Assembly: GCA_004297315.1 (NCBI GenBank)
Contig: SCTU01000075.1
Span: 1-33,694 of the forward strand
Origin: Dehalococcoidia bacterium
Lineage (GTDB): Bacteria; Chloroflexota; Dehalococcoidia; UBA2979
DNA: 33,694 nt
Direction of reading: 5' to 3'
Position numbers and translations under genes: made by a program. This document shows positions 18,353 to 25,535 of this stretch, piece by piece. The notes beneath the pieces were generated by a model. The model had not been told where the DNA came from. It searched no databases and was given only the letters and a program-made list of their open reading frames with translations. The first letter of the stretch is position 1. The number at the start of each line of letters is the position of its first letter.

Positions 18353-18634
18353 CGCCGCACGTGCGACGGTCCCGCGCGCGCACGCAGGCGCACACTTTGC
18401 GGGCGTGCGAGGGGTAGGAGGCGACCAGCGATGCGATGCACGCCGGTGGAGAGTTCCGCCCCCCTCCGTTTCCGCTTGATGCGGAGATTGCCGCTCAGAT
18501 GTTTCCGAGTGTTGGAGAACAGGCGTCGATTGGATGTACTTTCGGTGTCCGCAATGTTTCGCGCGCGTCTCAGAGGTTGGAGACAGTGCCGCCCGGGCTG
18601 GCATTCAAGCCGCCCAGAGTCAGGCCTATGAGAT
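18353..18634. other. Intergenic region with no recognised gene
   Basis: About 280 bases upstream of the TPR gene and before the SDR remnant. I see open frames but none with a good ribosome site and protein-like composition. It likely holds the promoter of the TPR-Amt unit; I could not pick a confident -35/-10 pair. Confidence 0.4.
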
Positions 18635-18734
18635 CTAGTAGTGGATCGCGCGCGGCGCGCCGCCGTCCGCCGCGATCGCGTCGCCGTTGATCGCGACCGA
18701 CAGCGGAGAGGCGAGGAATGTCACGACGGCCGCG
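18635..18734 (-). pseudogene. Decayed 3' fragment of an SDR gene (copy of 20223-20322)
   Basis: These 100 bases match the last 100 bases of the intact SDR gene at 20223-20322 at about 89 positions by my count, with no gaps, on the same strand. Translated, the fragment still encodes the SDR C-terminus (VVTFLASPLSVAINGDAIAA then D-GGAPRAIHY and a TAG stop). Nothing upstream on the minus strand continues the SDR frame: similarity stops abruptly at 18735. It has no start codon or ribosome site and is surely not translated alone. It is a remnant of a duplicated or disrupted SDR gene, and forms one arm of a direct repeat bracketing the MFS gene at 18930-20210. Confidence 0.85.
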
Positions 18735-18818
18735 CGGCCTTCGCCGCCGTGTCAGATTGACGGGCGCGGACGGAGCCATCACGATGCGTGCAACGCCGCA
18801 GGCGCTCAGGAGGACACT

Positions 18819-18872
18819 ATGAACGCATCGTTGATCCGGACGTTCAACCTGCCTGCCTCGCGCGCCGCTTAA
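18819..18872 (+). CDS. Possible 17-aa leader peptide before the MFS gene
   Basis: ATG to TAA, 18 codons (MNASLIRTFNLPASRAA), with a perfect AGGAGG 5 bases upstream at 18808-18813. It is one of the best ribosome sites in the window, yet the frame closes after 17 residues and 57 bases remain before the MFS start. That layout resembles a regulatory upstream ORF. It may equally be the relic of a gene start broken during the rearrangement that left the SDR fragment just upstream. Confidence 0.45.
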   Translation: MNASLIRTFNLPASRAA

Positions 18873-18904
18873 CGAGCCAAACTCAACCGCTCGACCGCGT
18901 CACA

Positions 18905-18919
18905 CGGGGCGTGACCCCG
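18905..18919 (+). promoter_or_regulatory. Hairpin overlapping the MFS ribosome site
   Basis: CGGGG / CCCCG stem with a 5-base loop, followed at once by GGAG (18919-18922), the probable ribosome site of the MFS ATG at 18930. A competing pairing CACGG (18903-18907) with CCGTG (18924-18928) would enclose that site in its loop. Translational control is possible; no experiment supports it. Confidence 0.3.
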
Positions 18920-18929
18920 GAGTCCGTGC

Positions 18930-20210
18930 ATGCCTTCGACTGTCTCGTGCCTTCGACGGCCCACGGTCCTGCCCGGCCGTCCGGTCGACCCCGCACGTCT
19001 CTACGTGCGCCTCGCCGGCCTCGGCGGGTTTGCGAACGCCGCCGGCCTCGTCCTCTACGCCTACTACGTCGTACGCGTTGCGCATCTGTCGCCGCTCGAA
19101 CTGGTCCTCGCGGGCACGGCACTCGAAGCCGCGGCCTTCTTGTTCGAAATCCCGACCGGCGTCGTTGCCGACCTGGCGTCTCGGCGGCTCTCGGTCATCC
19201 TCGGCTACATGCTCGTGGGCGCGGGCTTCCTCCTGATGGGAGCGGCACCCGAGTTCTGGGCGATCGCCGGTGGCCAGTTCGTCTGGGGCATTGGCTTCAC
19301 GTTCATCAGCGGCGCGCGCGAGGCGTGGCTCGCGGATGAGGTCGGTGACGACGTTGCCGGACCCCTCTATCCCGCGTTTGCGAGGCGCCGCCAGGTTGGC
19401 TCGCTCCTTGGCGGGTTCGTCGGCGTCGGTATCGGCTGGTGGTGGGCGGCGGGCACGCTGCTTGCCGGTGGCGTGCTCTATGCGCTCGCCGGGGTCTACC
19501 TGCTGTTCGCGATGACCGAGCATGGCTTCACGCTCGCGGCCCGCGAGGACCGCGCCACGTGGCGCACTCCCTTCGTACAGGCTGGCGCCGGCCTGCACGT
19601 CGCACGATCTCGCCCGGTCGTGATCACCGCCCTACTCACGACACTGCTGATGGGTGGCTCTTCCGAGTCATTCGACCGGCTCTGGGGCTTTCACCTCATC
19701 AACTCGTTCAACGGGCTGCCCGACGTAATGCCGGAGGCACTCTTCTTTGGCCTCGTGCAGCTCGTCGCGCAACTCGGGTCGATCGCCGCGCTGCGGATCG
19801 CGCAGTCGAGGACTGACTTCAATAGTTCTAGCAGCGTCGCAATCGGTCTGATCGGCTCGAACCTCGCGATCATCGTGACAATGGTCCTGTTCTCGGCCGC
19901 CCCGATGTTCGCGATTGCCCTTGTGGGCGCGTGGGCCACGTTCTGGGTGCGCGCCGTTGAGGAGCCGTTCGCCACGGCGTGGGTGAACCGGGGTCTGGCC
20001 TCGCAGACGCGCGCGACCGTGCTCTCGACGATGGGCCAGTCGAACGCCCTCGGTCAGATCGTTGGCGGCCCGCTGTTCGGCCTGCTCGCCGCCGCGGCGG
20101 GCGTCCGCGCCTCGATCGCCGTCGCCGCGCTCGTGCTCATCCCCGCTGTGGCGCTCTATTGGAGGCATCGCAGCGTTGAGTCGAATGACCCGGTGGACCT
20201 GGCGACGTGA
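18930..20210 (+). CDS. MFS drug-efflux-like transporter
   Basis: 426 aa with about 12 membrane helices, in the DHA3-like branch of the major facilitator family. Typical traits: YVRLAGLGGFANAAGLVLYAYY in helix 1, the acidic FLFEIPTGVVADLASRRLSVILG (helix 2 and motif A), and GARE-WLADEVG after helix 4. These match exporters related to tetracycline/macrolide efflux proteins, but drug specificity cannot be called. The ATG has GGAG 7 bases upstream inside a hairpin region. The gene lies between an SDR 3' fragment (18635-18734) and the full SDR gene, on the opposite strand, suggesting arrival by local rearrangement or insertion. It ends 12 bases before the SDR stop. Confidence 0.83.
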   Translation: MPSTVSCLRRPTVLPGRPVDPARLYVRLAGLGGFANAAGLVLYAYYVVRVAHLSPLELVLAGTALEAAAFLFEIPTGVVADLASRRLSVILGYMLVGAGFLLMGAAPEFWAIAGGQFVWGIGFTFISGAREAWLADEVGDDVAGPLYPAFARRRQVGSLLGGFVGVGIGWWWAAGTLLAGGVLYALAGVYLLFAMTEHGFTLAAREDRATWRTPFVQAGAGLHVARSRPVVITALLTTLLMGGSSESFDRLWGFHLINSFNGLPDVMPEALFFGLVQLVAQLGSIAALRIAQSRTDFNSSSSVAIGLIGSNLAIIVTMVLFSAAPMFAIALVGAWATFWVRAVEEPFATAWVNRGLASQTRATVLSTMGQSNALGQIVGGPLFGLLAAAAGVRASIAVAALVLIPAVALYWRHRSVESNDPVDLAT

Positions 20211-20222
20211 TCCCCAGCGCGG

Positions 20223-20322
20223 CTAGTAGTGGATCGAACGCGGTGCGCCGCCACCGGCCGCAATCGCGTCGCCGTTAATAGCGACCGAGAGCGGCGAGGC
20301 GAGGAATGTCACGACGGCCGCG
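20223..20322. repeat. Direct repeat partner of 18635-18734
   Basis: The 3' end of the intact SDR gene, about 89/100 identical to 18635-18734 in the same orientation, start-to-start distance 1588 bases. The pair brackets the MFS gene and its leader. Confidence 0.85.
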
Positions 20323-21023
20323 ATGTCGCTTGCGTCGATCAGGCGGTGGACCGAGTTCCCCTCCGCCATCTGGCGCTCGACCTCGGCGGGGGTCGTGCCG
20401 CGCGAGGCGGCGCGGCGGGCGAGGACGGCCTCGGTGGCCTCGGTGCGCGTGATGCCCGGGTGGACGACCGTCACGTTGACACCCAGCGGCCCGAGCTCGT
20501 CCGCCAGGTTCTTCGTCAACGCCGCGACCGCGACGTTGCGCATCGACCCGATGATCGAGCCGGTCTGCCGCGCCGCCAGCCCCGAAATGTTGATGATCCG
20601 CCCCCAGCCATTCGAGGCCATGTGGGGCGCGGCCTCGCGCGCGCAGCGCAGATAGCCCAGCACCTTCACGTTCATGTCGTCGTTGAACGCCTCGTCCGTG
20701 ATCTCCGCGAGGCGCGGCGGGGGCGCCTGCCCGCCCGGCTTCGCCGCCGCGTTCACGAGGATGTCGACGCCGCCGAGGCGCGCGACTACGGTCCGCATCA
20801 TCCCGCGCACGGACTCGTCGCTGCCCGTGTCGCACGCGACCCCGACGACAGTGCGCCCAGACGCGGCCGCGATCTCGCTCGCGGCCGCGTCGAGGTCAGC
20901 CTGCGTCCGCGCGACGAGCGCGACATCGCACCCCTCGCGCGCCAGCGACAGGGCGCACGCCTTGCCGATGCCCTTGCTGCCGCCGGTCACCACCGCGCGC
21001 TTGCCCGTGAGTCGCAGGTCCAT
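20223..21023 (-). CDS. SDR-family oxidoreductase with altered catalytic residues
   Basis: 266 aa from the ATG at 21023 (GAGGGGA upstream); a longer frame to 21086 adds a non-family lead. The NAD(P) site is clear: TGGSKGIG (13-20), and Asn91 in the NAAA motif. Ser147 (NISG) is in the active-site place, but 13 residues later, where Tyr is expected, there is Ser160, and the Lys four further on is Val164 (sequence GSMRNVAVAALTKNLADEL). So the usual Tyr-xxx-Lys is absent. Classical SDRs cannot act normally without it; this may be a divergent subclass with another mechanism, or a binding protein. Its last 100 bases exist again at 18635. Divergent from the VOC gene. Substrate unknown. Confidence 0.85.
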   Translation of the reverse strand: MDLRLTGKRAVVTGGSKGIGKACALSLAREGCDVALVARTQADLDAAASEIAAASGRTVVGVACDTGSDESVRGMMRTVVARLGGVDILVNAAAKPGGQAPPPRLAEITDEAFNDDMNVKVLGYLRCAREAAPHMASNGWGRIINISGLAARQTGSIIGSMRNVAVAALTKNLADELGPLGVNVTVVHPGITRTEATEAVLARRAASRGTTPAEVERQMAEGNSVHRLIDASDIAAVVTFLASPLSVAINGDAIAAGGGAPRSIHY

Positions 21024-21133
21024 CGTGTCCCCTCGCCTTCCGTCCCCCGCGCACGGTAACGCGCCGCCGCGGACTGCTGGGTACACTCGACTCCCGCACG
21101 CCCTCTGACATGCACCCGGTGATGGAGCGCAGC

Positions 21134-21514
21134 ATGAACCCGATCGTCCACTTCGAGATCCTCGCCGGGCCCGGCCAGGACAAGCAGAAACTCCAAGAGT
21201 TCTACGCGCGCACCTTCGACTGGAAGGTCGAGGTGGACAACCCGTTCAACTACGGCATGGTCGACCCCGGCGCGAGCAAGACCGGCGAGCGCGGCATCGC
21301 CGGCGCGATCGACGCCTCCGAGGATGGCCCCGAGGTCGTCATCTACGTCGAGGTGGACGACCCGCAGCGTTACCTCGACCGCGCGCTGGCAAACGGCGGC
21401 ATGCAGGTAATGCCCGTCACCGTGATCCCCGGCGCTGTCACGATGGCGCAGTTCCGCGACCCCTCCGGCAACCTCCTGGGCATCGTGGCCTCGGCGACAC
21501 CACCGGGCGAGTAA
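21134..21514 (+). CDS. VOC (glyoxalase/bleomycin-resistance fold) protein
   Basis: 126 aa, the size of a one-unit vicinal-oxygen-chelate protein: two beta-alpha-beta-beta-beta modules starting IVHFEILAG and VIYVEVDDPQRYLDRAL. The third in-frame ATG (21134) is chosen since it has GGAG 6 bases upstream and begins right at the domain. The possible metal ligands are His6 (VHFEI) and the Glu in VEVDD. The pattern FYARTFDWKVE and the C-terminal FRDPSGNLLGIV are common in uncharacterised VOC proteins. Enzyme or binding role is unknown. It is divergent from the SDR gene and followed at once by a hairpin. Confidence 0.83.
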   Translation: MNPIVHFEILAGPGQDKQKLQEFYARTFDWKVEVDNPFNYGMVDPGASKTGERGIAGAIDASEDGPEVVIYVEVDDPQRYLDRALANGGMQVMPVTVIPGAVTMAQFRDPSGNLLGIVASATPPGE

Positions 21515-21539
21515 CCCGGGCGCGGAAGGCGCGCTCGGG
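21515..21539 (+). terminator. Possible terminator-like hairpin after the VOC gene
   Basis: Ten-base-pair stem CCCGGGCGCG / CGCGCTCGGG (one G-T pair) with a 5-base loop, immediately after the stop codon. No T-run follows, so it may act only as an mRNA 3' stabiliser or a weak terminator. Confidence 0.35.
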
Positions 21540-21643
21540 ATCGGGCCGGCATGCGGGCCGAAGCGCCGCCTCGAACATCGGCGGTCGGAAGGCTATTCTC
21601 GGCGTCCGGCGGACCAGGCTGCCGGTAGGGCACGGAGCAAGCG

Positions 21644-22711
21644 ATGAGCCAGAAGGTCCGCGCGCAATTGATCGGGGCGACTGGCTACGGCGGCCTCGGC
21701 ATCCTGGAATTGCTGATCGGCCACCCGAATTTCGAGATCGCCGCGCTGGTGGCCCGCGACGACGCTGGGAAGCGCATCGACGAGGTCTACCCGCACCTGG
21801 CCGGCCGCTGCGAAATCACCGTGCAGGCCCCCGACTCGGTGGAGGTGGGCGCAGACTGCGACGTCGTGATCTTCGCGACCCCCGACCGCGTCTCGCAGCC
21901 ATATGCCGCCTCCCTCGTCGCGCGCGGTGTGCGCTTCATCGACTACTCGGGCGACTTCCGCTTTGCGAACACGGACGACTACGCCCGGTACGCCAGCCGC
22001 CACCCCTCGATCAGCGACACGAAGCACCAGGCCGCCGACCTGCTCGGCCGCGCGGTCTACGGTGTGACCGAGCTGAATGTCCCGGGCATCGCAAATGCGC
22101 CGATCGTCGGCAACCCAGGCTGTTTCGCGATCGGCATCGTGCTGGGCATGGCGCCGCTCTACCAGGAAGGACTGGTAGAGGACGGGGTCGTGATCGTGGA
22201 CGGGCTGACGGGCTCGTCCGGCGCGGGCAAGAAGCCTGCGCCGCTCCAGCACTTCAGCCACCTGAACGACAACGTCGTCCCCTACCGCGTCCTGAACCAC
22301 CAGCACACGGTGGAGACCGAATTCACGCTCGGGCGGCTGGGGAAGGCCAAGGGCGCCAGCATCGACTTCATCCCGCACCTGCTGGGCACCACCCGGGGCA
22401 TCCTGAACACGATGCACACCACCCTCACGAAGTCAGTCTCGCGGGAGGCGCTGCTGGCACAGTATCGCGAGTACTTCGCCGGGCACCCGTTTGTGCGGGT
22501 GCTGGACACCCCGCCCACGCTCAAAGGCACGCTCGGCTCGAACTACATCGACGTCTCCGTCTTCACTTCGCCGGACAACCGGAGGGCGGTCGTGATGACG
22601 TCGATCGACAACCTGATGAAGGGCCAGAGCGGCTCGGCGATGCAGAACCTCAACGTTATGTTCGGCCTGCCGCAGACCGCCGGCCTGGAGCGCGGCCCGC
22701 TCTACCCCTAG
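21644..22711 (+). CDS. argC: N-acetyl-gamma-glutamyl-phosphate reductase (ArgC)
   Basis: 355 aa, the normal ArgC length. Catalyses NADPH reduction of N-acetyl-glutamyl 5-phosphate to the semialdehyde, third step of arginine synthesis. Seen: the nucleotide loop GATGYGG (11-17), FATPDRVSQPYA (78-89), DYSGDFRF (100-107), the catalytic Cys160 in GNPGCFAIG, and the C-terminal NLMKGQSGSAMQNLNVMFGL. A LysY-type role in lysine synthesis through LysW is an alternative in lineages with that pathway, and residues alone do not settle it. No other arg or lys gene is in the window, so it appears to be a stand-alone gene. GGAG precedes the ATG. Confidence 0.92.
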   Translation: MSQKVRAQLIGATGYGGLGILELLIGHPNFEIAALVARDDAGKRIDEVYPHLAGRCEITVQAPDSVEVGADCDVVIFATPDRVSQPYAASLVARGVRFIDYSGDFRFANTDDYARYASRHPSISDTKHQAADLLGRAVYGVTELNVPGIANAPIVGNPGCFAIGIVLGMAPLYQEGLVEDGVVIVDGLTGSSGAGKKPAPLQHFSHLNDNVVPYRVLNHQHTVETEFTLGRLGKAKGASIDFIPHLLGTTRGILNTMHTTLTKSVSREALLAQYREYFAGHPFVRVLDTPPTLKGTLGSNYIDVSVFTSPDNRRAVVMTSIDNLMKGQSGSAMQNLNVMFGLPQTAGLERGPLYP

Positions 22712-22866
22712 GCCCAGGGCGAGGCCCCGACGCAGCACCCCTCAGATTCCAGCGACGATGTTGCCGGGAGCGAACGAGTCTCAGCGCCATATCGTTCCTC
22801 GAATGTCGGGCACACCGTCCGACGGCCGGGTACGGCTGGAGCCGCCACCCGAAGTACCCGGAGGAC

Positions 22867-22899
22867 GGCGCCGGCCGTTGCCCCGCCTGGGCCGGCGCC
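22867..22899 (+). terminator. GC-rich inverted repeat between argC and the sigma operon
   Basis: Perfect 10-bp inverted repeat GGCGCCGGCC / GGCCGGCGCC with a 13-base loop, followed by GCTTTC. It lies 155 bases after argC and 66 before the sigma-factor start. It may end argC transcription or act as an operator-like palindrome; the short T-run makes termination uncertain. Confidence 0.35.
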
Positions 22900-22965
22900 G
22901 CTTTCGGGGGCATTTCAAATCTGTGGGATCGGGCGCGAGACGGCGTGCCCACGAGGGACGTTATC

Positions 22966-23628
22966 GTGAGACTTGGGACGGCGATGGTGTGGGCCACATT
23001 CAGCCCGCCCGCGGTGCTGCCGTTCCGCGGGGCGAAGGCGGGCGCGTTGGACCGTACTGCAGCGCGCGACGCCGCTGTCTCGGCCGACCCGGCCGATGTC
23101 ACGCGCCTCGTCGACCGCGCGAAGGCCGGGGACTCACAGGCCTTCGGCCTCCTATACGACCGCTTCCAGCCGGAGATCCTCCGCTACCTCACCTACCGGA
23201 CGCGCAACGCCGAGACCGCCGAGGACCTCACGCAGCAGGTCTTCCTCAAGGCATGGCAGGCCATCCCGCGCTTCGAGCAGCGCGGCGTGCCGTTCAAAGC
23301 CTGGCTGTACCGCATGGCCCACAACCAGATGGTCGACCACTTCCGTACCCACAAGCCCACGAGCGAACTGGGCGACTTTGACCTGCCCGACAGCGCCGAC
23401 CAGGAGTCTGCGCTGCTCGCCGTTGAGATGAGCGAGGCGCTCCAGCGCGCCCTCGACCGGCTCTCGGAGGACCACCGCCAGGTCCTGGTCCTGCGGTTCC
23501 TGATGGAGAAGTCCGCGCGCGAGATCGGCGAGGTGATGGGCCGCAAGGAGGTCACCGTCCGTGGCCTCCAGATGCGCGCCCTCCAGGCGCTGCGTCGCGA
23601 GATCGAGACGATGGGAGGGCTGCCATGA
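22966..23628 (+). CDS. ECF-type RNA polymerase sigma factor
   Basis: 220 aa from the GTG at 22966, chosen for GAGGGA 7 bases upstream; GTG 22945 and ATG 22984 remain possible. Region 2 reads FGLLYDRFQPEILRYLTYR...AEDLTQQVFLKAWQ (core binding and -10 contact); region 4 reads LDRLSEDHRQVLVLRFL...SAREIGEVMGRKEVTVRGLQMRA (-35 helix-turn-helix). There is no region 1.1 or 3, hence an extracytoplasmic-function (group 4) sigma. The last four bases overlap the next gene's start as ATGA, so sigma and anti-sigma are translationally coupled. The N-terminal 25 residues are unrelated to the sigma fold. It probably controls its own operon. Confidence 0.88.
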   Translation: MRLGTAMVWATFSPPAVLPFRGAKAGALDRTAARDAAVSADPADVTRLVDRAKAGDSQAFGLLYDRFQPEILRYLTYRTRNAETAEDLTQQVFLKAWQAIPRFEQRGVPFKAWLYRMAHNQMVDHFRTHKPTSELGDFDLPDSADQESALLAVEMSEALQRALDRLSEDHRQVLVLRFLMEKSAREIGEVMGRKEVTVRGLQMRALQALRREIETMGGLP

Positions 23629-25532
23629 CCAGGCGTCTCCCGGTCGATGAAATCGTGGACCGTTGCGTGGAGGAGATCCGCAGCGGCCGGAGCACGGTGG
23701 AGGAGTGCCTGCGGCGCTACCCCGAGCTTAACCACGAACTGGAGCCGTTGCTCCGCGCCGCCGAGGCGTTGAGCGCGCTGCCGCGCACCGTCCAGGCCTT
23801 CTCCCCCGACCCGCACCAGCGCGCCGCGTTCATGGCGACGCTGCGCGAGACGCCGCAGCAGCGCCGCCGCTGGCAACCCTCGCTCCCTGCGCTGCTTGGC
23901 ACGGGCGCCTTCCGCATCATCGGGCCGGCCGTCGCGCTGGCGGCGCTCGCGGTGGTGGCCGTCTTCGGCGGTGGTGGCGGCACGCCTGCGGCCGCCTCGA
24001 CGCTGACCGTATTCGACGGCGAGGTGCAGCGCCTCGACAGCGCCGAGTGGAGGCCGATGCGCGACGGCGACACGGTCGAGCCTGGTGTGCGCCTGCGCAC
24101 CGGGGCCGCCGGCCACGCGCTGCTCACCTTCCCGGACGGTTCCACCGTCGCCCTCGATCCGCTGACCGAGCTCGCGGTCGAGACGATCGCGGTCGCCCCG
24201 CGCCGGGTCGAGGTTCGTCAACTCTCCGGCCGTCTCTGGCACGACGTCGTTCACGACGAGACGGCGGGCGCGCGGTTCGTCGTCCTCACGCCGGACGCGC
24301 GCGTGGAGGTGGCGGGCACCGTCTTCGAGACCATTGTGGACGTGAGCACCGGCCAGACCGACGTCGCCACCGTGGACGGCGAAGTGCGCGTGGTGGCGGG
24401 CAGCCAGACGGTCCCGGTCGGCCGTGGCGAGACGCTCCGCGCGAGCGCCGCGACGATCCAGTCCGTCTCCACCGCACCGCTGCTGGACGGCGCCCTCACG
24501 GTAAATGGCCCGTTCGCCGCAGCCATCATGGCCACAGACGGCCGCGGCGCCGGCGTGCGCACCGACGGCGTGGTCTTCCAGCAGTTGCGCGGGGTCACCA
24601 CCTCGCGCCAGGACGGCCACCAGCGGTTCGACCTTCAGGATGCGGGTTCCGGCGACCTCGTGCTGGTCCTGCAGCGGTACGGCGAGGGCGGCGGCGAGAT
24701 CGTGCTCGACACCGCGCACGGCCAGCAGCGGTTCAAGATCAACGCCGAGACACGCCTCACCCGCCTCCCGCTGCGCCTCGAAGTGTTCGAGGGGCTGCCG
24801 GCGTTCGCGGTGACAGCGCCCCCGGTCGCCGACGACGCCGCCCCCGTGCCGGCCGCACGCATCGTGACCAGCGACCGCACGAAGGACGCCGTGGAACTCG
24901 GTCAGGGCAAGGAGGGCCGTGGGAGCGGGCGCGCCACGACCGCCCGGACGCCGACGCCGAACAACGCCACGAGCGCGCCCGCGTCCCCGGCGACTGATCG
25001 AGACTCGGACCGCACCGCCACACGCACGCCGGACGTCACGCCCACGCCCAGCCCGACGCCGTCGGTAGCCGCGACGAATGCCGTCCCTGACGCGGCCGTG
25101 CTGGCCTACGCACAGCGGCTCCGCATCGCCATCGCCTCGGGCCGGCCGGAAGCCATCCGTGCCGCCCTCCTTGAAGCGGTCGCCGGAGACAACTCCGCAC
25201 TTCGACGGCGCCAGGTGGCGGTCATCGCCTCGGCACTTGGGGACGACACGAACGCGTTGCGCATCGGCAGCCTGTTCGTCTCCGGCGACAACGGAGCGTT
25301 GCGCGACAGCCTGCGTACCGTGCTGGCCGAGCTCGGCAATGACGCGCGCGAGACGTTCGACGACGCCGTCGCGCACGCGAGCGAACGACGGCAGCAACAG
25401 TCCTCGGACGACAACCGCACGCCGACGGCTACGCCGCGCGCCGCCACGCCGGCAACGACCACCACGGCGACGGCTACGCTGGGCGTCATCATCACCCCGT
25501 CGGCCTCCGGATCGCTGGTGCCGCTGCCCTGA
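23625..25532 (+). CDS. Membrane anti-sigma factor with FecR domain and Thr/Pro-rich tail
   Basis: 635 aa. Residues 1-60 form the cytosolic anti-sigma segment with the pattern ECLRRYPELNHELEPLL (27-43) seen in ECF partners of Chloroflexota. A single membrane span lies at about 97-115. Outside the membrane, residues about 127-270 form a FecR domain (FDGEVQRLDSAEWRPMRDGDTVE; LLTFPDGSTVALDPLTEL), followed by a beta-rich region to about 410, a Thr/Pro/Arg low-complexity linker, a helical segment (about 485-590) rich in Ala/Asp, and a second Thr-rich tail. The signal is presumably extracellular, releasing the coupled sigma factor. It converges on the MscS gene with a 3-base gap. Confidence 0.82.
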   Translation: MTRRLPVDEIVDRCVEEIRSGRSTVEECLRRYPELNHELEPLLRAAEALSALPRTVQAFSPDPHQRAAFMATLRETPQQRRRWQPSLPALLGTGAFRIIGPAVALAALAVVAVFGGGGGTPAAASTLTVFDGEVQRLDSAEWRPMRDGDTVEPGVRLRTGAAGHALLTFPDGSTVALDPLTELAVETIAVAPRRVEVRQLSGRLWHDVVHDETAGARFVVLTPDARVEVAGTVFETIVDVSTGQTDVATVDGEVRVVAGSQTVPVGRGETLRASAATIQSVSTAPLLDGALTVNGPFAAAIMATDGRGAGVRTDGVVFQQLRGVTTSRQDGHQRFDLQDAGSGDLVLVLQRYGEGGGEIVLDTAHGQQRFKINAETRLTRLPLRLEVFEGLPAFAVTAPPVADDAAPVPAARIVTSDRTKDAVELGQGKEGRGSGRATTARTPTPNNATSAPASPATDRDSDRTATRTPDVTPTPSPTPSVAATNAVPDAAVLAYAQRLRIAIASGRPEAIRAALLEAVAGDNSALRRRQVAVIASALGDDTNALRIGSLFVSGDNGALRDSLRTVLAELGNDARETFDDAVAHASERRQQQSSDDNRTPTATPRAATPATTTTATATLGVIITPSASGSLVPLP

Positions 25533-25535
25533 CGG

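Noticed and set aside
18436-18690. Possible 84-codon plus-strand gene
   Set aside because: No ribosome site, and its frame runs through the SDR remnant antisense; no protein-like pattern.
23193-25397. 734-codon minus-strand open frame opposite the sigma/anti-sigma genes
   Set aside because: Antisense to two genes with clear domains; the translation shows only Arg/Gly/Ala/His repeats.
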